Origin: Hermatobates lingyangjiaoensis
Lineage: Eukaryota > Arthropoda > Insecta > Hemiptera > Hermatobatidae
NCBI GenBank assembly: GCA_026182355.1
Contig: JAPFBL010001617.1
Coordinates: 3,507,001 to 3,571,000, forward strand
Direction: 5' to 3'
DNA length: 64,000 nucleotides
The translations under genes and the position numbers were made by a program. Every line of letters starts with the position of its first letter. Position 1 is the stretch's first letter. The notes beneath the pieces are model-generated. The model made no database searches. It saw only the letters and a program-made list of their open reading frames with translations, and was not told the origin of the DNA. This document shows, one piece after another, positions 24,480-36,156 of this stretch.

Positions 24480-25715
24480 CTGCATGAGACTCAAACCTAA
24501 TAAACCTTCCCATTTGCCTATTTCCTACAGACCAACCCATCAGCCTGCTACCAATACTAGGAAAACTGTTAAGAGAGACTAATCCTAAAACAGATTCTTC
24601 CTTTCCTGTACGTCCAGAATATTATTCCCGATCACCAGTTTAGTTTTCAGTGCCATCAGTCAACCATATAGCAGTGTCATCAGCAGCCAACCAGCAAGCG
24701 CCATTTCCTCTGCTCTGTAGAGAAGCCAATATTATCCGGATGCATTCCTTGACGTTTCTCAAGCCTTTGACCAAATTTGGCGCCAAAGTTTACTCTACGC
24801 ACTAAAATACTTCTTACCCTCACAATATTACCTCATTCTTTACAGCTATTCGACTGATAGGCATTTCAGTTAGTTAACCAACAATTAACTTAATAGGCAT
24901 TTTAAAGGGGTTTGCAAAGTCACTGCCCTTTCCCCTATTTCCTATAAAAGCAGGTGGGCTCCAGAAACTTACTAGCTCCCACTGTTTACCAAATATACAC
25001 AACTACATCCCGACCCATCCTAATACAACTATTTCCAGCTTTGCGGATGACACATCAATCCTATCCTTGCTTTACTCCACTCAACTCATCTAAAAACGCC
25101 ACCTCAATCTGGAATCTTGGTGTCAGAAGAAAAGAATAAAATTAAACTCTGAAAAATCTATTCATATTACCTTCACTCTAAGAAGACAAAGTTGTCCCCT
25201 CGTCTATATTAACCACTCCCCCCCCCCCCCCCCCCCCACAATTGCCAATGTAGTAAGATATCTGGGCAAGTACATCGACAAACGACATTCTTTGATATCC
25301 AATAACAAGGAATCCACATACAAGACTGAAACGACAGGGCCTAATAAGCCGTTATAAGACGATATCCAGGCTTCTCGACAAAAGATCAAATTTGACTCTA
25401 CAAAACAAAATACTGATATATATACCATAATACTTAAACTGACTTGTACTTATGGACTTCAAATCTGGGGATCAACCAAGGGTACAAATATCTAACGAAT
25501 CCAAACAGCCCAATCCATAATCCTTCACAAAATTGTACAAGCTCCTTTTTGTTTCCAACGACACCATTATAACGATCGATCTGTCAATTCGTTTCGTCCA
25601 CCAAGAAATCCAATCCCGATACCGCAAATTTTACTTTGGATAGAGCACGGATCACTATTACTAGTTTATTCCTCCTCTAAGCTTCTAGTGGTAATATAAT
25701 AATAAATAAATAAAT
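24480..25715 (+). pseudogene. Jockey-like LINE, decayed reverse transcriptase
   Basis: Reading across frames, in order: ISYRP followed by a scrambled ISLLPxLGKLL at about 24525-24580; a decayed DVSQAFDQIW-type segment at about 24745-24785; the catalytic motif FADDTSIL at about 25035-25065; and the thumb/C-terminal motif TYGLQIWGSTKGTN at about 25448-25490. This order and these motifs are those of a Jockey-clade reverse transcriptase. Frameshifts and stops interrupt it throughout. A 20-base C run sits between the catalytic and thumb regions, and an AATAATAAATAAATAAAT tail follows at about 25698-25715. The endonuclease was not recognised upstream. It is non-functional. Confidence 0.85.
25218..25237. 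repeat. Homopolymer run of 20 C
   Basis: Twenty consecutive C bases lie inside the decayed Jockey element. On the minus strand this is G20, capable in principle of quadruplex formation. It is prone to length error in sequencing. Confidence 0.95.
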
Positions 25716-25890
25716 ATAGTTTTTACTCTTTTGTATCTTTGATCACATTCTTGAAACAATCAATAAATCTACCTTAATTCAGACAAAAATCCAGAAAAGC
25801 TCCCAAAGCTGCCAGAACTCTAACACAATAGAAGACTGATACTTACCAATGAAGTGAAAAGTGCTAATGTCATATATATGTGCAGCCTAA

Positions 25891-26124
25891 TCCGTATCAG
25901 CCCCTCTTCATCACCATACGTGTCCATCAGCCACTCTTAATCACGATATGTGTCAATCAGTCACTCTCAATTACGATGCGTGTCCATCAACCATTCTCAG
26001 TTACGATATGTGCTATCAGCCACTCTTAATCCCAGTATGTGTCCATCAACCACTTTCAAGTATGATGCATGTCCATCAACCACTTTTAACCACGATACAT
26101 GTCCATCAGCCTCTCTGAATCCAC
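25891..26124 (+). repeat. 30-bp minisatellite, about 8 units
   Basis: Units such as TGTCCATCAGCCACTCTTAA plus TCACGATA repeat at 25891, 25921, 25951, 25981, 26011, 26040, 26070 and 26100 with substitutions and one 1-base deletion. Because 30 is a multiple of three, the array reads as a 10-residue repeat in an open frame from 25950 to 26165. There is no other sign that it is translated. Confidence 0.9.
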
Positions 26125-26858
26125 CTCAATCACCAGATTTCCAACACGAAACTTTTAAGAGCTGAACAAGAAGAAGAGCTGAATAAGAGCTTACATATAA
26201 GATTTAAAAAGCACTTCTACTATATTTATAAGTCCACAGATCAAAATTATCCATTAGAAACATATTACTTTTTTATAAATTCTTCTCAAGTACATTTTGA
26301 TAACGGTATTAAAATTTGAATCAAAATCAGCCATTCTGCAACAAATTAGAACCTTTAAACATATATTCTATTCTCGGTGTCCAGTAGGCAAGAAAGTTCT
26401 CATTTTCTCTTACGAAACTGTTCATAATAATCTCTTCTTACATTCTAAGTGTCTCCTCATCCCTCTACCTGCTTCTCATATTTAAATATCTAGCGAGCTT
26501 GATTTAGTGGTGATGTCTGCACTACATCGCCAATGCACCACTATCATTGTATAAAGAGCCTCTCTTAGATCTTTTATATTTTAACGGTGAGTAATTTCAC
26601 TTTCTGTTTGAATAGTTTCAACAAGTATACTATATAGTTCAATGCATTTGTTTTGCTTTTATATTTTTTTACTTTTAAATTTATTTATTTATTGTCTATT
26701 TTTATTTTACTTATTTGTTTAATATCACGGTTTGACCCTTTTGTATAGACAAATTTCACTAAAAGTTATTTATTTCAATTTTTTGAATTAAATAGACTAT
26801 TTTTTATTTTTGTTTACAGATCCTTAAGAATTCTGGACATTTTTATGATTTAAATTCT

Positions 26859-26930
26859 TGTGTCTGTGAGTCTGTGTCTGTGAGTCTGTGTCTGTGTGTC
26901 TGTGTCTGTGTCTGTGTGTCTGTGTCTGTT
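26859..26930 (+). repeat. TGTGTC/TGAGTC simple repeat
   Basis: Imperfect TGTGTCTGTGAGTC/TGTGTCTG units on the plus strand. The repeat is the reverse complement of the motif in the larger array at 27394-27939, so the two arrays face each other about 460 bases apart. Confidence 0.9.
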
Positions 26931-27393
26931 TTTTTAACTACTTTATTTCAACATGCTCCACACAAAGTACTACATGGTGTTGTTCCATTGATTCATAATG
27001 ATATTTACAATAATTTTGTATATACATTCAATTTTAAGATATATAACTTTGTTCCATAGTATAGTCCCGTTCTATGTTAATTACAATCTAAATGTACATT
27101 ATATGAATAATTTATACATTGAATTAGAATATGATGATACAATAATATTTTAAACAATTTTAAATACTATATTTATAATGATAGAGTTATTTAATTATAT
27201 TTCTGGTACTGTTATTCAAATAGTTTATGGCATTATACAAATATATTGATACATAATGTCTTATATTTATATAACTATATACAACTGTAATGAGACCTAA
27301 TACATAATAATACATCTATACAAAATACTTTATACGATTTCTTATTAGTATTATTATTAACATAAATTACTCTTTTTAAAAGAGATAACAGTA
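26931..27393. other. AT-rich spacer between two opposing simple-repeat arrays
   Basis: No gene or known repeat was seen. With the arrays on both sides it forms the loop of a potential large hairpin. Confidence 0.5.
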
Positions 27394-27939
27394 TACACAA
27401 ATACACAGACACAGACACACAGACACAGCGCACAGACACAGACACACAACACACATACACAGACACACAGACACAAACACAAACACATAGACACAGATAC
27501 AGACAGAGACACACAGACACACAGGAACAGACACACAGACACCGCACACAGACACAGACACACAACACACATACACAGACACAGACACAAACACATAGAC
27601 ACAGATACAGACAGAGACACACAGACACAGACACACAGGAACAGACACACAGACTCAGACGCAGACACACAGACACCGCACACAGACACAGACACACAAC
27701 ACACATACACAGACACAGACACAAACACATAGACACAGATACAGACAGAGACACACAGACACAGACACACAGGAACAGACACACAGACACCGCACACAGA
27801 CACAGACACACAACACACATACACAGACACACAACACACATACACAGACACAGACACAAACACATAGACACAGATACAGACAGAGACACACAGACACAGA
27901 CACACAGGAACAGACACACAGACTCAGACACAGACACAT
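27394..27939 (-). repeat. GACACA-type array with higher-order repeat
   Basis: About 546 bases consist of GACACA/ACACAG units with interspersed variants (AACACATAG, ATACAGACAGAG, AGGAACAG, ACCGCACA). The marker AGGAACAG recurs at 27523, 27637, 27771 and 27906, giving higher-order periods of 114, 134 and 135 bases. On the minus strand it reads TGTGTCTG and begins directly after a Penelope-type terminal motif (27940-27990). The several 90-220 residue open frames rich in Cys, Val and Ser across it are products of the repeat and not genes. Confidence 0.95.
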
Positions 27940-27990
27940 TTCAGCCTTGACGTCATCAGGAGAAGAAGAAGAAGAGTCGCTAAACCCCGA
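27940..27990 (-). mobile_element. Penelope-type 3' terminal motif adjoining the array
   Basis: The minus strand reads (CTT)n CTCCTGATGACGTCAAGGC then TGAAATGTGTCTG. The same (CTT)nCTCCTGATGACG phrase occurs at 52440-52480 and a shorter CTCCTGATGACGACGATGG at 35515. CTGATGA followed by a short stem and GAAA is the order of a hammerhead core. Penelope-like elements are known to carry such ribozymes in their terminal repeats. The stem here is weak. Confidence 0.45.
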
Positions 27991-30663
27991 AATCTATTGG
28001 ACTATTTACATGTCGCATTAGGAACAGGTAGATTAATTCTCTTAATCCCTTAATACCTTCTGACAACTTATATAATCAAATTTTTTAAAAAACAATTATT
28101 CCTGTCTTGCTGATAACTGGAGGACATTGAACATGTAGACTATTGGAGGTCTATTGCATTGTGAAATTGAAATATCTAAAGTGTTATGTGCGAAGATCCT
28201 TAATCGTCAAACTCAAGAAAGGCAGCAAACAAAAATTAACAAATATTACATACACAGTACGAGTCTTTACCCCTTCTATTTCTGATGACAGGCGAATATA
28301 AATTTACGACAGTTATATAAGTTTTTTCTACGTGTTCTTTCTGTATTATGTGATGTGTTGTCCTTGTGGATAATTTCTTAGATAAGTAAAATATCGGTCT
28401 GTAGGAGCAACTTTTTACAACCATATTGACATGATATTGGAATATGAGTTAATTATATACACTTTGTGATAAGACTGGCAAGGTTATAAATAAGTAGTCA
28501 GTGTGTTTAAAGGAAAGTGATCAAGTCTGATGTTTCAGCAAGTTAACCTTTCATTCTCCTGCACCGCAATAACATCGCCGAACCAGTGACAAGTGGTGTT
28601 CCTTTGAATTTACAGTGTGTTCAACACTTTTTGACATAATTAATCTTTTTTCTTTTTAATGAAGCCTTTGGAGTTCCAATACCTCAGTTATAAATATCAT
28701 ATTCTTTGCAGAAGAATCAGAATAAAAAACAAGCAACCATACAATCTAAGAATTCATTAAAATAATAAATGAAATAGAAAAAGTTTAAAGCCCTTTGTCA
28801 CAGAACTCAGTTATGTTACTCTCTTAAACTACAATAATCATATCTCAGTTACAGTTTTATTCTCTGTACCTTAAGAAAATTCATTATACATAGATACAAA
28901 GAAGCATCTTCAGTTCTTATACAGCCTTAGTTAAATAGTTCCATTAATTAACTAAATAGCCTGTAATTGTAGCATGAATACCATTATGAGTCTAAATTTT
29001 ACATACACCAACCGGGAACACTATAAATGAAAACTTGAAAACTGGTTGACCTGCAATTTACTAGTACTTCTTTCAAGAATACCTCTTTCAGATTCTAAAT
29101 GTAAACATCTTTGGCTTGTACTTCGAATTCATATTAAACATAAAAGCTAAACAGTAGTTAATGCAAACACTAAAATGCCTACATACTCGTAGTATAAAAG
29201 ATATTATTAAAAAAAATTATTTAAAATAATACAAATTTAAAAAAAAATTGAGCTGCTCAAGACTTCACGATAAATACACCACGCCTAGCATTAAAGAAAA
29301 ATTAAACAGGCATGTAGTTACTCAATGAGCAAAAACCTGCGAGGAAAATACAAAAGAGTATCTAACAAAGGAATATTTCCTACTATTCACAATGATTATT
29401 AATGAATCATTTTAATATAAACTACCATAGTATATAAAATGTTATTGGCTATTTAAAGTGTGCTTATTTAAGTCACAGATAGTAACTAGTCCACCATGTT
29501 CATGCAATATAAATACATCACGATCTCCTGGACACTTGGTGTTTGATTTCTGTGAAAGTGGTTCACGAATATTGGCTTTTATATGGAAAACTAAACTTTA
29601 TGAAGATTTTTTTCTTCACTGAAGTAATTTTTATAATATTAACTAAAAGCAATATTAGAAAAATATATTAAATTTTTGGACAGCTTTGAATTTTAAAATT
29701 TTCTTGAATAGCTAGATATTCTATGCGTACATTATCTGAGTTAATTTTACACATCTTAACAAAAGAAATAAGTCTTTTTTTTATTACTATAAAGTAATTA
29801 TGATACTGTAGAATAATAAATATTGTGCATATTATGGAATTAATGAAAGAAATACTATGTGGTATAATTAGAAGTAGCAAGTAAAATAAAAAAGGATACA
29901 TAAAAGATAAGCTAATTCGTTAAATACTCAATTTTTAAAAATAATAGTCAAAAACATAACAAAACGCTAGCACCGAAATATGTGTATACCAAAATTAACA
30001 GAGAAATAATTAATATTCTTTTTTTTTAAATAAATCATTTTTAAAAAGTCTGTTCGTAAAAAATTAACTTCTCCACAGCTTTATCCCTTAGTCCTTACTT
30101 CATTTTAGTTTAAAACTGAACTATCAAACATCTAGGTCATTTAAAATGATAAGACAGAAAAATTATCATTAAAAAAGGAAAGGAATCACTAATTAGAACC
30201 CTACTGGATATAAAAACTCCTAATACACGTATTTTATTTACTCAATTTTAAAATTAAATATTTTATTTTACCGGCAACAATTTTGAAATCAAGAAAACTA
30301 AGTGCTTACAATAGTGTTGAAGATTACTTCAAGGAAATAAATTAAATTAAAATATTTAATCTCAAATCAAATATAGTACTACTAAAGTAGACATTTTTAG
30401 ATTTTATTTTAATAGTATTTATATGGCTTAAATAAATGTTGCAAATTTGTCAACGATTGTACTGACGGGAAAAATTCGCTTAAACACAAATATTTCAGGG
30501 AGTTCAGTTGGAGAGATAACCAAAAACGACTATTCACAGAAAACAGTCTTACTTGTTACAATTTTATAACTGTTTGTGTTCTTTTCTCTGTGTTATCACG
30601 TTTTTTCTTCTGTTGAACAATCCAATTTGGTTATATATATCACTATCTCAACTATGGAAGGAA
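27991..30663. other. AT-rich stretch, no feature recognised
   Basis: There are only short open frames. The slightly GC-richer patch at about 28540-28600 has no recognisable content. Confidence 0.5.
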
Positions 30664-30783
30664 ATTTAGAAATGGGACAAAGAACCTTCGACCAAGTAAG
30701 GATCCTCTTCAGAGTTACGCAATGAATATATACTCTTCATAGTGTGCCTCTGACGAGGATAGTTACTTGGTCCATTTCTTAGT
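30664..30783. repeat. Palindromic unit with Penelope/hammerhead-like motifs
   Basis: The left arm (about 30664-30714) and right arm (about 30749-30783) are imperfect reverse complements. On the minus strand the left arm reads CTCTGAAGAGGATCCTTACT then TGGTCGAAGG. On the plus strand the right arm reads CTCTGACGAGGATAGTTACT then TGGTCC. The form CTGAAGA, GAUC, CUUACUU loop, GGUC, GAA parallels the site at 63550-63596. Confidence 0.55.
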
Positions 30784-33700
30784 TTTGTAATTAAATTTAT
30801 TGTTTATTCTACATACTGTTATATATATCTGTTGATTGCACAATGAAAATTAAAAATATGAAATAACCTGAGGCCTTTCAACAATGTCTTTTAAGAGCAA
30901 GAGAGAATAAACAACCAGCAAGGTAAGACTCAAGTTGTTAAATAAGTTGGAAATTGGCAACCCTGTCGAAATTTATTAGTCACATTTAGCATGAAGGTCC
31001 AATTTGTTTGATGATTCCTTCAACTAGCTCTTGTTATCTGAACTAATCTAGCCTAGTGCTTTTGATAATTACACTTACAACAATATTTCTTTTTAGAAGG
31101 GATGACAAATAAGTTTATTTAACCCTTGAGTAGAACTTTAAAAATTAGTCTAAGAGGTGGTTGATGCTTGTGGAGAGTTGTGTCATGGTGATAACAATAA
31201 TGTTTAACATCATTCAAGATGGGTTGGTGGTTCATTAACTCTTTATAATTTATTTGTATGATTGATTTAAATTCGTTAGTAACATTCAGACATTGTCTTT
31301 TATTCGATAGCTTATATTTAAAACTGTAATTTTGTTAATAGTAATTTTTAATAATTAAGGTCTATATTTTCTATACATAATAATAATTCTTTTACGAGTT
31401 CAAAATCGAAGAAAAGTAACAAATAAAGTAAAGAAACACACTAATTTAAATTTTTGGAAAATCCGTCTTCAGGAGAAAAGAGAGAGGGAGATCTCATTTC
31501 TCCCTGTAAATGCGTCTACGCACGCCGTAAACGCAAGGGAAAGTAACCCTGGGTTCCTCTTCTTCGATTTGGAACTCGTACTGTTTCTAGTTTGGATCGT
31601 CTCTCCGGTTTTATAGTGAAATTATTTTTTTATGAATATTATTTGGTAAATTTAATTCTAAAATTTCCAATGAATTAAAGTTTATTACAAACAAGCATAC
31701 ATTTCTGTATATTTGACATGTTTGTCTTATATTAACTTATAATGAACGTTATATTTTCTTATCATGCTTTTGTTTTCTTCCTCAAAGATATGTTTTGTAG
31801 CAAAGTGAGTCTTTAAAAATGTTCTCTAACAAGCAGAATGAGTAAAAAGTGTTCAAAAGATAATTTATTAAACAGTAACTTGCAAATACTATTTAAATAT
31901 ATTTAAAGAAAGAACAGTTTTTAGGAATCTGTTTTTCTTAAATATTTACTAGTTTGAGGATTTACATGCTGCTTAAGTTCATAAGAAGAAATACTGAGAC
32001 AGAAAACATAAAAGCTTTCCACATGAGAGAGTACTAGGTTATAAATAAGGGAAAATAACTGAGGGCTCCACCACGTTGACCTATCAGAACAGCTAGAATT
32101 ACGAGGTAGTCATATTGTTACATTGTTTGTTTCATAAATATAAAATCTGATTTGAATTTTTCGGGTAGTATTTAAATTAAAAATATAAAAAGGCTGACAA
32201 AAGTAGATAAAGTGAGAAACGAAACCCAGTTAAATGATACTTATCTAATGATCCCAAGCTACGATGAATACAATAAATTATGATTATGAAGTTACAGTGT
32301 GTATTCTAATGAAATATGGTAAATTAATAGTTATTGGATTAGAAGACTCGCCGTCGTTTCAGTCCTCAATAAGCGCCTCAAAGGACCTTCTCAATAAGCG
32401 TGCCATCTACCTCTAGGCTCTAACTTAATTGTCCTAAAATTGTGTTATTCAACTAGAAATCTCTTCTACAGCTGAAAGATATCAAAGTTTAAAAACAAAC
32501 AAACTAGGCACAATACCCTGTGATTGAAAAGAAACTTCAAAATTGTTCATGAAGAATAACTACCATGTTTTTGAAATTTACAACAATAAGACTCATCAAG
32601 CCTCACAACTAGACAGAATCAAAGTTTTATGAACATATTATAAAACATATTAAGCTTGAAAGGGAATAAACAAATTAACCTTAATTATTTATTAAAAGAT
32701 GATATAGAAAAGAGGGGAGACGGAGGTTGTGAGGGTCTGAAAAGAGGGGAGAGGCAGGATGACGGCAAAAAGCGGAAGGACTGGAGCTGCGCCTGCGCCC
32801 TGTGCCCTTGAATTCCTCCGCCAACGTACACCCAACCGACCTCCAGACCTTCGATTTAAGCTTAGGTCTTGGTGTAGAAAAACAATTTCCACCAATCATC
32901 TACATGATCAGATCGGAATTTAACAAACAAGCAACAAACGAATTTATCTTCCCTGAATGACCCTTCGCCAAACAAATGTTTATTGCATGCCATTATAACT
33001 AGATCAGGGAATTTATTAACAAAAACCGTGTATCTTCACAACAATAATGCATTAAAAGACTATTTCTTGAATCAACTGTTCAATACGAATATTAGAACAA
33101 TAGTTTTAAATATTCCCCAAAATTGACTATATATATAATTTTCTTCATTAATCCACCGACCGATGTTGTTCATCAATGTAACGGTTGAATACAACAATCC
33201 CTAGACTGAGGGAGAAGAGCACTGTGAACAGGTATTTGCTCAAGAGAAAATTTAGCATTTAATTATTTGTCTGATATTATAAGTGAAAAGAAAAAAATTA
33301 CAAAGCAAATGTAGACAAGATGTTGAGAAACATAACTAGGCCACCTGCATGTCCATGCCCGCAGGAAAGAGTTTTGTTTTAATTTGCCCAACATTCCCTG
33401 AGTGAAGTGTTGACTATAACAGCTATTTGCGGAGAAAGTAGTCTATCTTATGCTTGTTGATAGTGTGTCACGTTATAATACAGTTAGTAGCTAAACAAAC
33501 CACCTAGTCATCTTTTTTCAACTATTTATCTATTGATTCAAATTAATAAATGTTTATAATTCTCTTAAATTGCATTACGAGTTTCAACTTATAATGTTGA
33601 TACATGAATCATAAGTATAATATCCTACTGGGAAATTATAGAAGCTATTGGCATTGCAAACTGGGCAGTAGAAGGGGACGGAGAAATAAGGGCGATGGAA

Positions 33701-34221
33701 GGCAGCAGAGGAGTAATCTCTGAATGACGTCATTGCCCTTCTGTCAGAGGGTTTCTGCAAGGGCTCCTTCAATCAATCCACTCATGTTGAATACATTGTA
33801 ACTCTGGTCAATAATAAGGTAAGGAACAATTCGCAATTGATTTTACTTAAACGGATGATTTTCTTTGCTGATAAACTCATAACAAGTTTGGTTTCAATGA
33901 TTACATTTATAATTTTATTCTCTGCAACTAAGAAACATTACTCTCATAACTGCCAATCACTTCATATAGCTGAAAAGCAAACAACCAGGCAATATAATCT
34001 AATGGAAAAAAAATCGTCTAGAACTTCCTCGTAATTTCCTCAAAGCTTAACTCCACACTGTAGTGATAATAGTAGTGATTTTTTTTTACTTATAAGAATA
34101 ACTTATATATGGTTATCTCCAACAAAGATCTTTAACCTATCTCCACCTTTCATGGGGATCTACGACATAGAAGCATACCCAGTTATATAGGTAACTTAAT
34201 AACAGTAAACCAAAACTGTTA
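30784..34221. other. Long unassigned stretch with two GC-richer patches
   Basis: There is no coding domain or shared repeat. Patch 31480-31610 (TGCGTCTACGCACGCCGTAA and following) and patch 32705-32860 (pyrimidine/purine-biased, with open frames of 67 and 72 codons on the minus strand) stand out from the AT-rich background. Neither gave a recognisable protein. A milder patch lies at 33655-33770. Confidence 0.4.
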
Positions 34222-34234
34222 TTGATCCATTAAT

Positions 34235-34569
34235 AGGGGCCAGGTTACCCCAGTGGCAACTTGCTCGCCTCTAGACTAGTAGATCAGGGCGAGTTCAATA
34301 CTCACTCTGGCCCTCGATTTATTTATCCACGTGGGAGGTGAATAAATCTCTGCATGTTGTCCCTCGGAGAGGACGTTAAGCCATCGGTCCCGAGTCTGTA
34401 CGATGTCAGGTACTCGTTTATTTAAAAGATTCCTATTCTAAATACGCTGGAGTTTGGCAAAATTTAGGAATCCCAATGTAGAAAAATGTTCATTGTATTG
34501 TATCACAAAAGGCCAACGTTTGGTCTACGTTTGTTCATTGTGGTTCTGCCATTGCAACCTAACCTAACC
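34235..34569 (+). mobile_element. tRNA-derived SINE with perfect target-site duplication (copy 2)
   Basis: The head AGGGGCCAGGTTACCCCAGT then GGC carries an A-box-like segment. GGGCGAGTTCAATACTC near 34289 is a decayed B box. The core has CCCTCGGAGAGGACGTTAAG, CGATGTCAGGTACTCG and CCCAATGTAGAAAAATG. The tail is AACCTAACCTAACC. The element is flanked by the 13-base duplication TTGATCCATTAAT at 34222-34234 and 34570-34582, proving insertion by target-primed reverse transcription. The body is about 335 bases. The partner LINE is unknown. Confidence 0.92.
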
Positions 34570-34582
34570 TTGATCCATTAAT

Positions 34583-35460
34583 GTAAATGATCATATAGGA
34601 AACAAACTGAAAGTTTTGGGAAATCAAAAGAATTATATAATTATATAATCAAACTAATGAAATAAAATGTTTTTAAACTAATACCAAAATTTAGTTCTTT
34701 AAATTAAAAAAACGCAAATCTCAGCTAAAAAAACTAAATTACTTAAATGAAACCCCAACTAGTTACCAATATCATTTTTAGTAAAATAACAAATGTATTT
34801 CTTCAAAAAAAATTGTAGTTAATGACAAAAAAAGGAGGTTATAAATTTAAGAATTATCTTCTGTAGAATCTTATTAATAAATTAATTAAATATAAGCAAG
34901 AAAATCGCCGTCGGTATAGAATTGGGAAAATGAACATGAAATAGAATAGCAGATCCCAGCTCAGCAATTAGACTGTTGACAATGTAAACAAGTACGACAG
35001 AAAGTAACATTGAAAGTAGGCGTACTGTTTTCTTATATCAGAGCGGTCTTCAAAGCCATGTGACCACTGCATCAAGATGACTGTGGAGAAAGATTGAGGA
35101 AACGACAATTTGGTCTAATAGAATCAATTCTATGGTCAGAAGTGTTGTCAAGGATACCCTAGTCCAAAGTAGTTCTATAGTGCATCGAAACTGGAGAATC
35201 ATGCAAAAGGGTATCACTCATTAGAAATAAACTATATAAAATGAGTCGAGAAAGGCACATTTGATATTAATAAAGTTGCATTTTCGAATTTCACCAATTA
35301 AATGGACTATTTCAATTCAATCAATATTCAAGTAAACAATGTTCTTAGTTAATATAAACAAATCTAACAATGAAAGGTAGGAATTATTTTTTAGTTTTTC
35401 AGACTATATTGACCATTACAATAGTCTGAACTTATATTGATTTTTTTTTCATAATTTACT
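34583..35460. other. AT-rich stretch, no feature recognised
   Basis: No gene or shared repeat was found. Confidence 0.5.
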
Positions 35461-35464
35461 AATT

Positions 35465-35575
35465 TTGGTGAGTCACCGCCCTGCCTTCCTGCGGGACTCT
35501 TCGCTCTTCACACCTCCTGATGACGACGATGGTCGAAATATCGATGTGAGTTATGTCTGTGTCTTTCTGTGTGTT
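35465..35575 (+). mobile_element. Penelope-type 3' terminus with hammerhead-like motif
   Basis: GC-richer sequence leads into CTCCTGATGACGACGATGG then TCGAAATATCGATGTGAG, followed by GTCTGTGTCTTTCTGTGTG. The CTGATGA core is exact. Helix II could be CGAC/GTCG or GAC/GTC closing a GATG loop, followed by GAAA or AAA. The TGTGTC-rich downstream sequence resembles the large array at 27394-27939 on its minus strand, suggesting the array grew from such a terminus. Confidence 0.5.
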
Positions 35576-35689
35576 TCCTTCGTTTTGAATTTATTTTATT
35601 TAAAAAAAGTCCGCTGGACCGTTTCTTTTAATTGTTATATAAATATATATATATATTATTAGATAACCGTATATTTAGTTGAAAGATGT

Positions 35690-36005
35690 TTCCTCATCAG
35701 CTTTCTAATCTTCCGAAATAACCTTTTCGTTATTTCGTCAGTACAATATAATATATTCCCAATACTCAAAATCTTTCAAGTGTTCACACTCATCATCAGG
35801 GGGTAAATGACCTTGTTTTCTAAATTATCATTTATATAAGTAGCTTTGGAGGTCATTGAAGAGTAAGAAGATAAAAATACTGTTCATAACACAATTATGA
35901 AAACTGTTGAGTATTGGAAATATATTATATTGTACAGATGAAAACAGAAGAGTGTTATTTAGAAAAATTGAAAAGCCGCTGAGGAAACAAGTTATTACCT
36001 TATTA
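35690..36005. repeat. Palindromic unit with several Penelope-like motifs
   Basis: The left half, read on the minus strand (35690-35799), has CTGATGATGAGTGTGAACAC then TTGAAAGATTTTGAGTATTG and ATATATTATATTGTAC. It continues with CTGACGAAATAACG, a TTATTTCG stem, and GCTGATGAGGAAAC. The right half on the plus strand (about 35895-35990) repeats GAGTATTGGAAATATATTAT through to GCCGCTGAGGAAAC with divergence. AGTG-TGAA-CACT forms a possible helix II between CTGATGA and GAAA. Confidence 0.6.
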
Positions 36006-36025
36006 AGCCAATAAGGTAATAACTT
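35989..36025. repeat. Perfect 16-bp hairpin
   Basis: AAGTTATTACCTTATT is followed by AAGCC and the exact reverse complement AATAAGGTAATAACTT. It lies at the right end of the palindromic unit 35690-36005. The sequence just downstream (AAGATCTGCTGCC, 36043) resembles that after the palindrome at 48755-48938, so the two may be one family. Confidence 0.9.
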
Positions 36026-36156
36026 TAACAATGTATATATTTAAGAAGATCTGCTGCCAAAATTTACATATATATGTTATATACGAGTATATATTATTTT
36101 TCTCCACTTCATTTTTTCTAATTGGCTCTAAGGCAAACAATAATTAGATTTATTAC

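Noticed and set aside
27275..27939. Long open frames (up to 220 codons) rich in Cys, Val, Ser and Leu on the minus strand
   Set aside because: They are produced by the GACACA simple repeat, occur in several frames at once and have no domain or exon structure.
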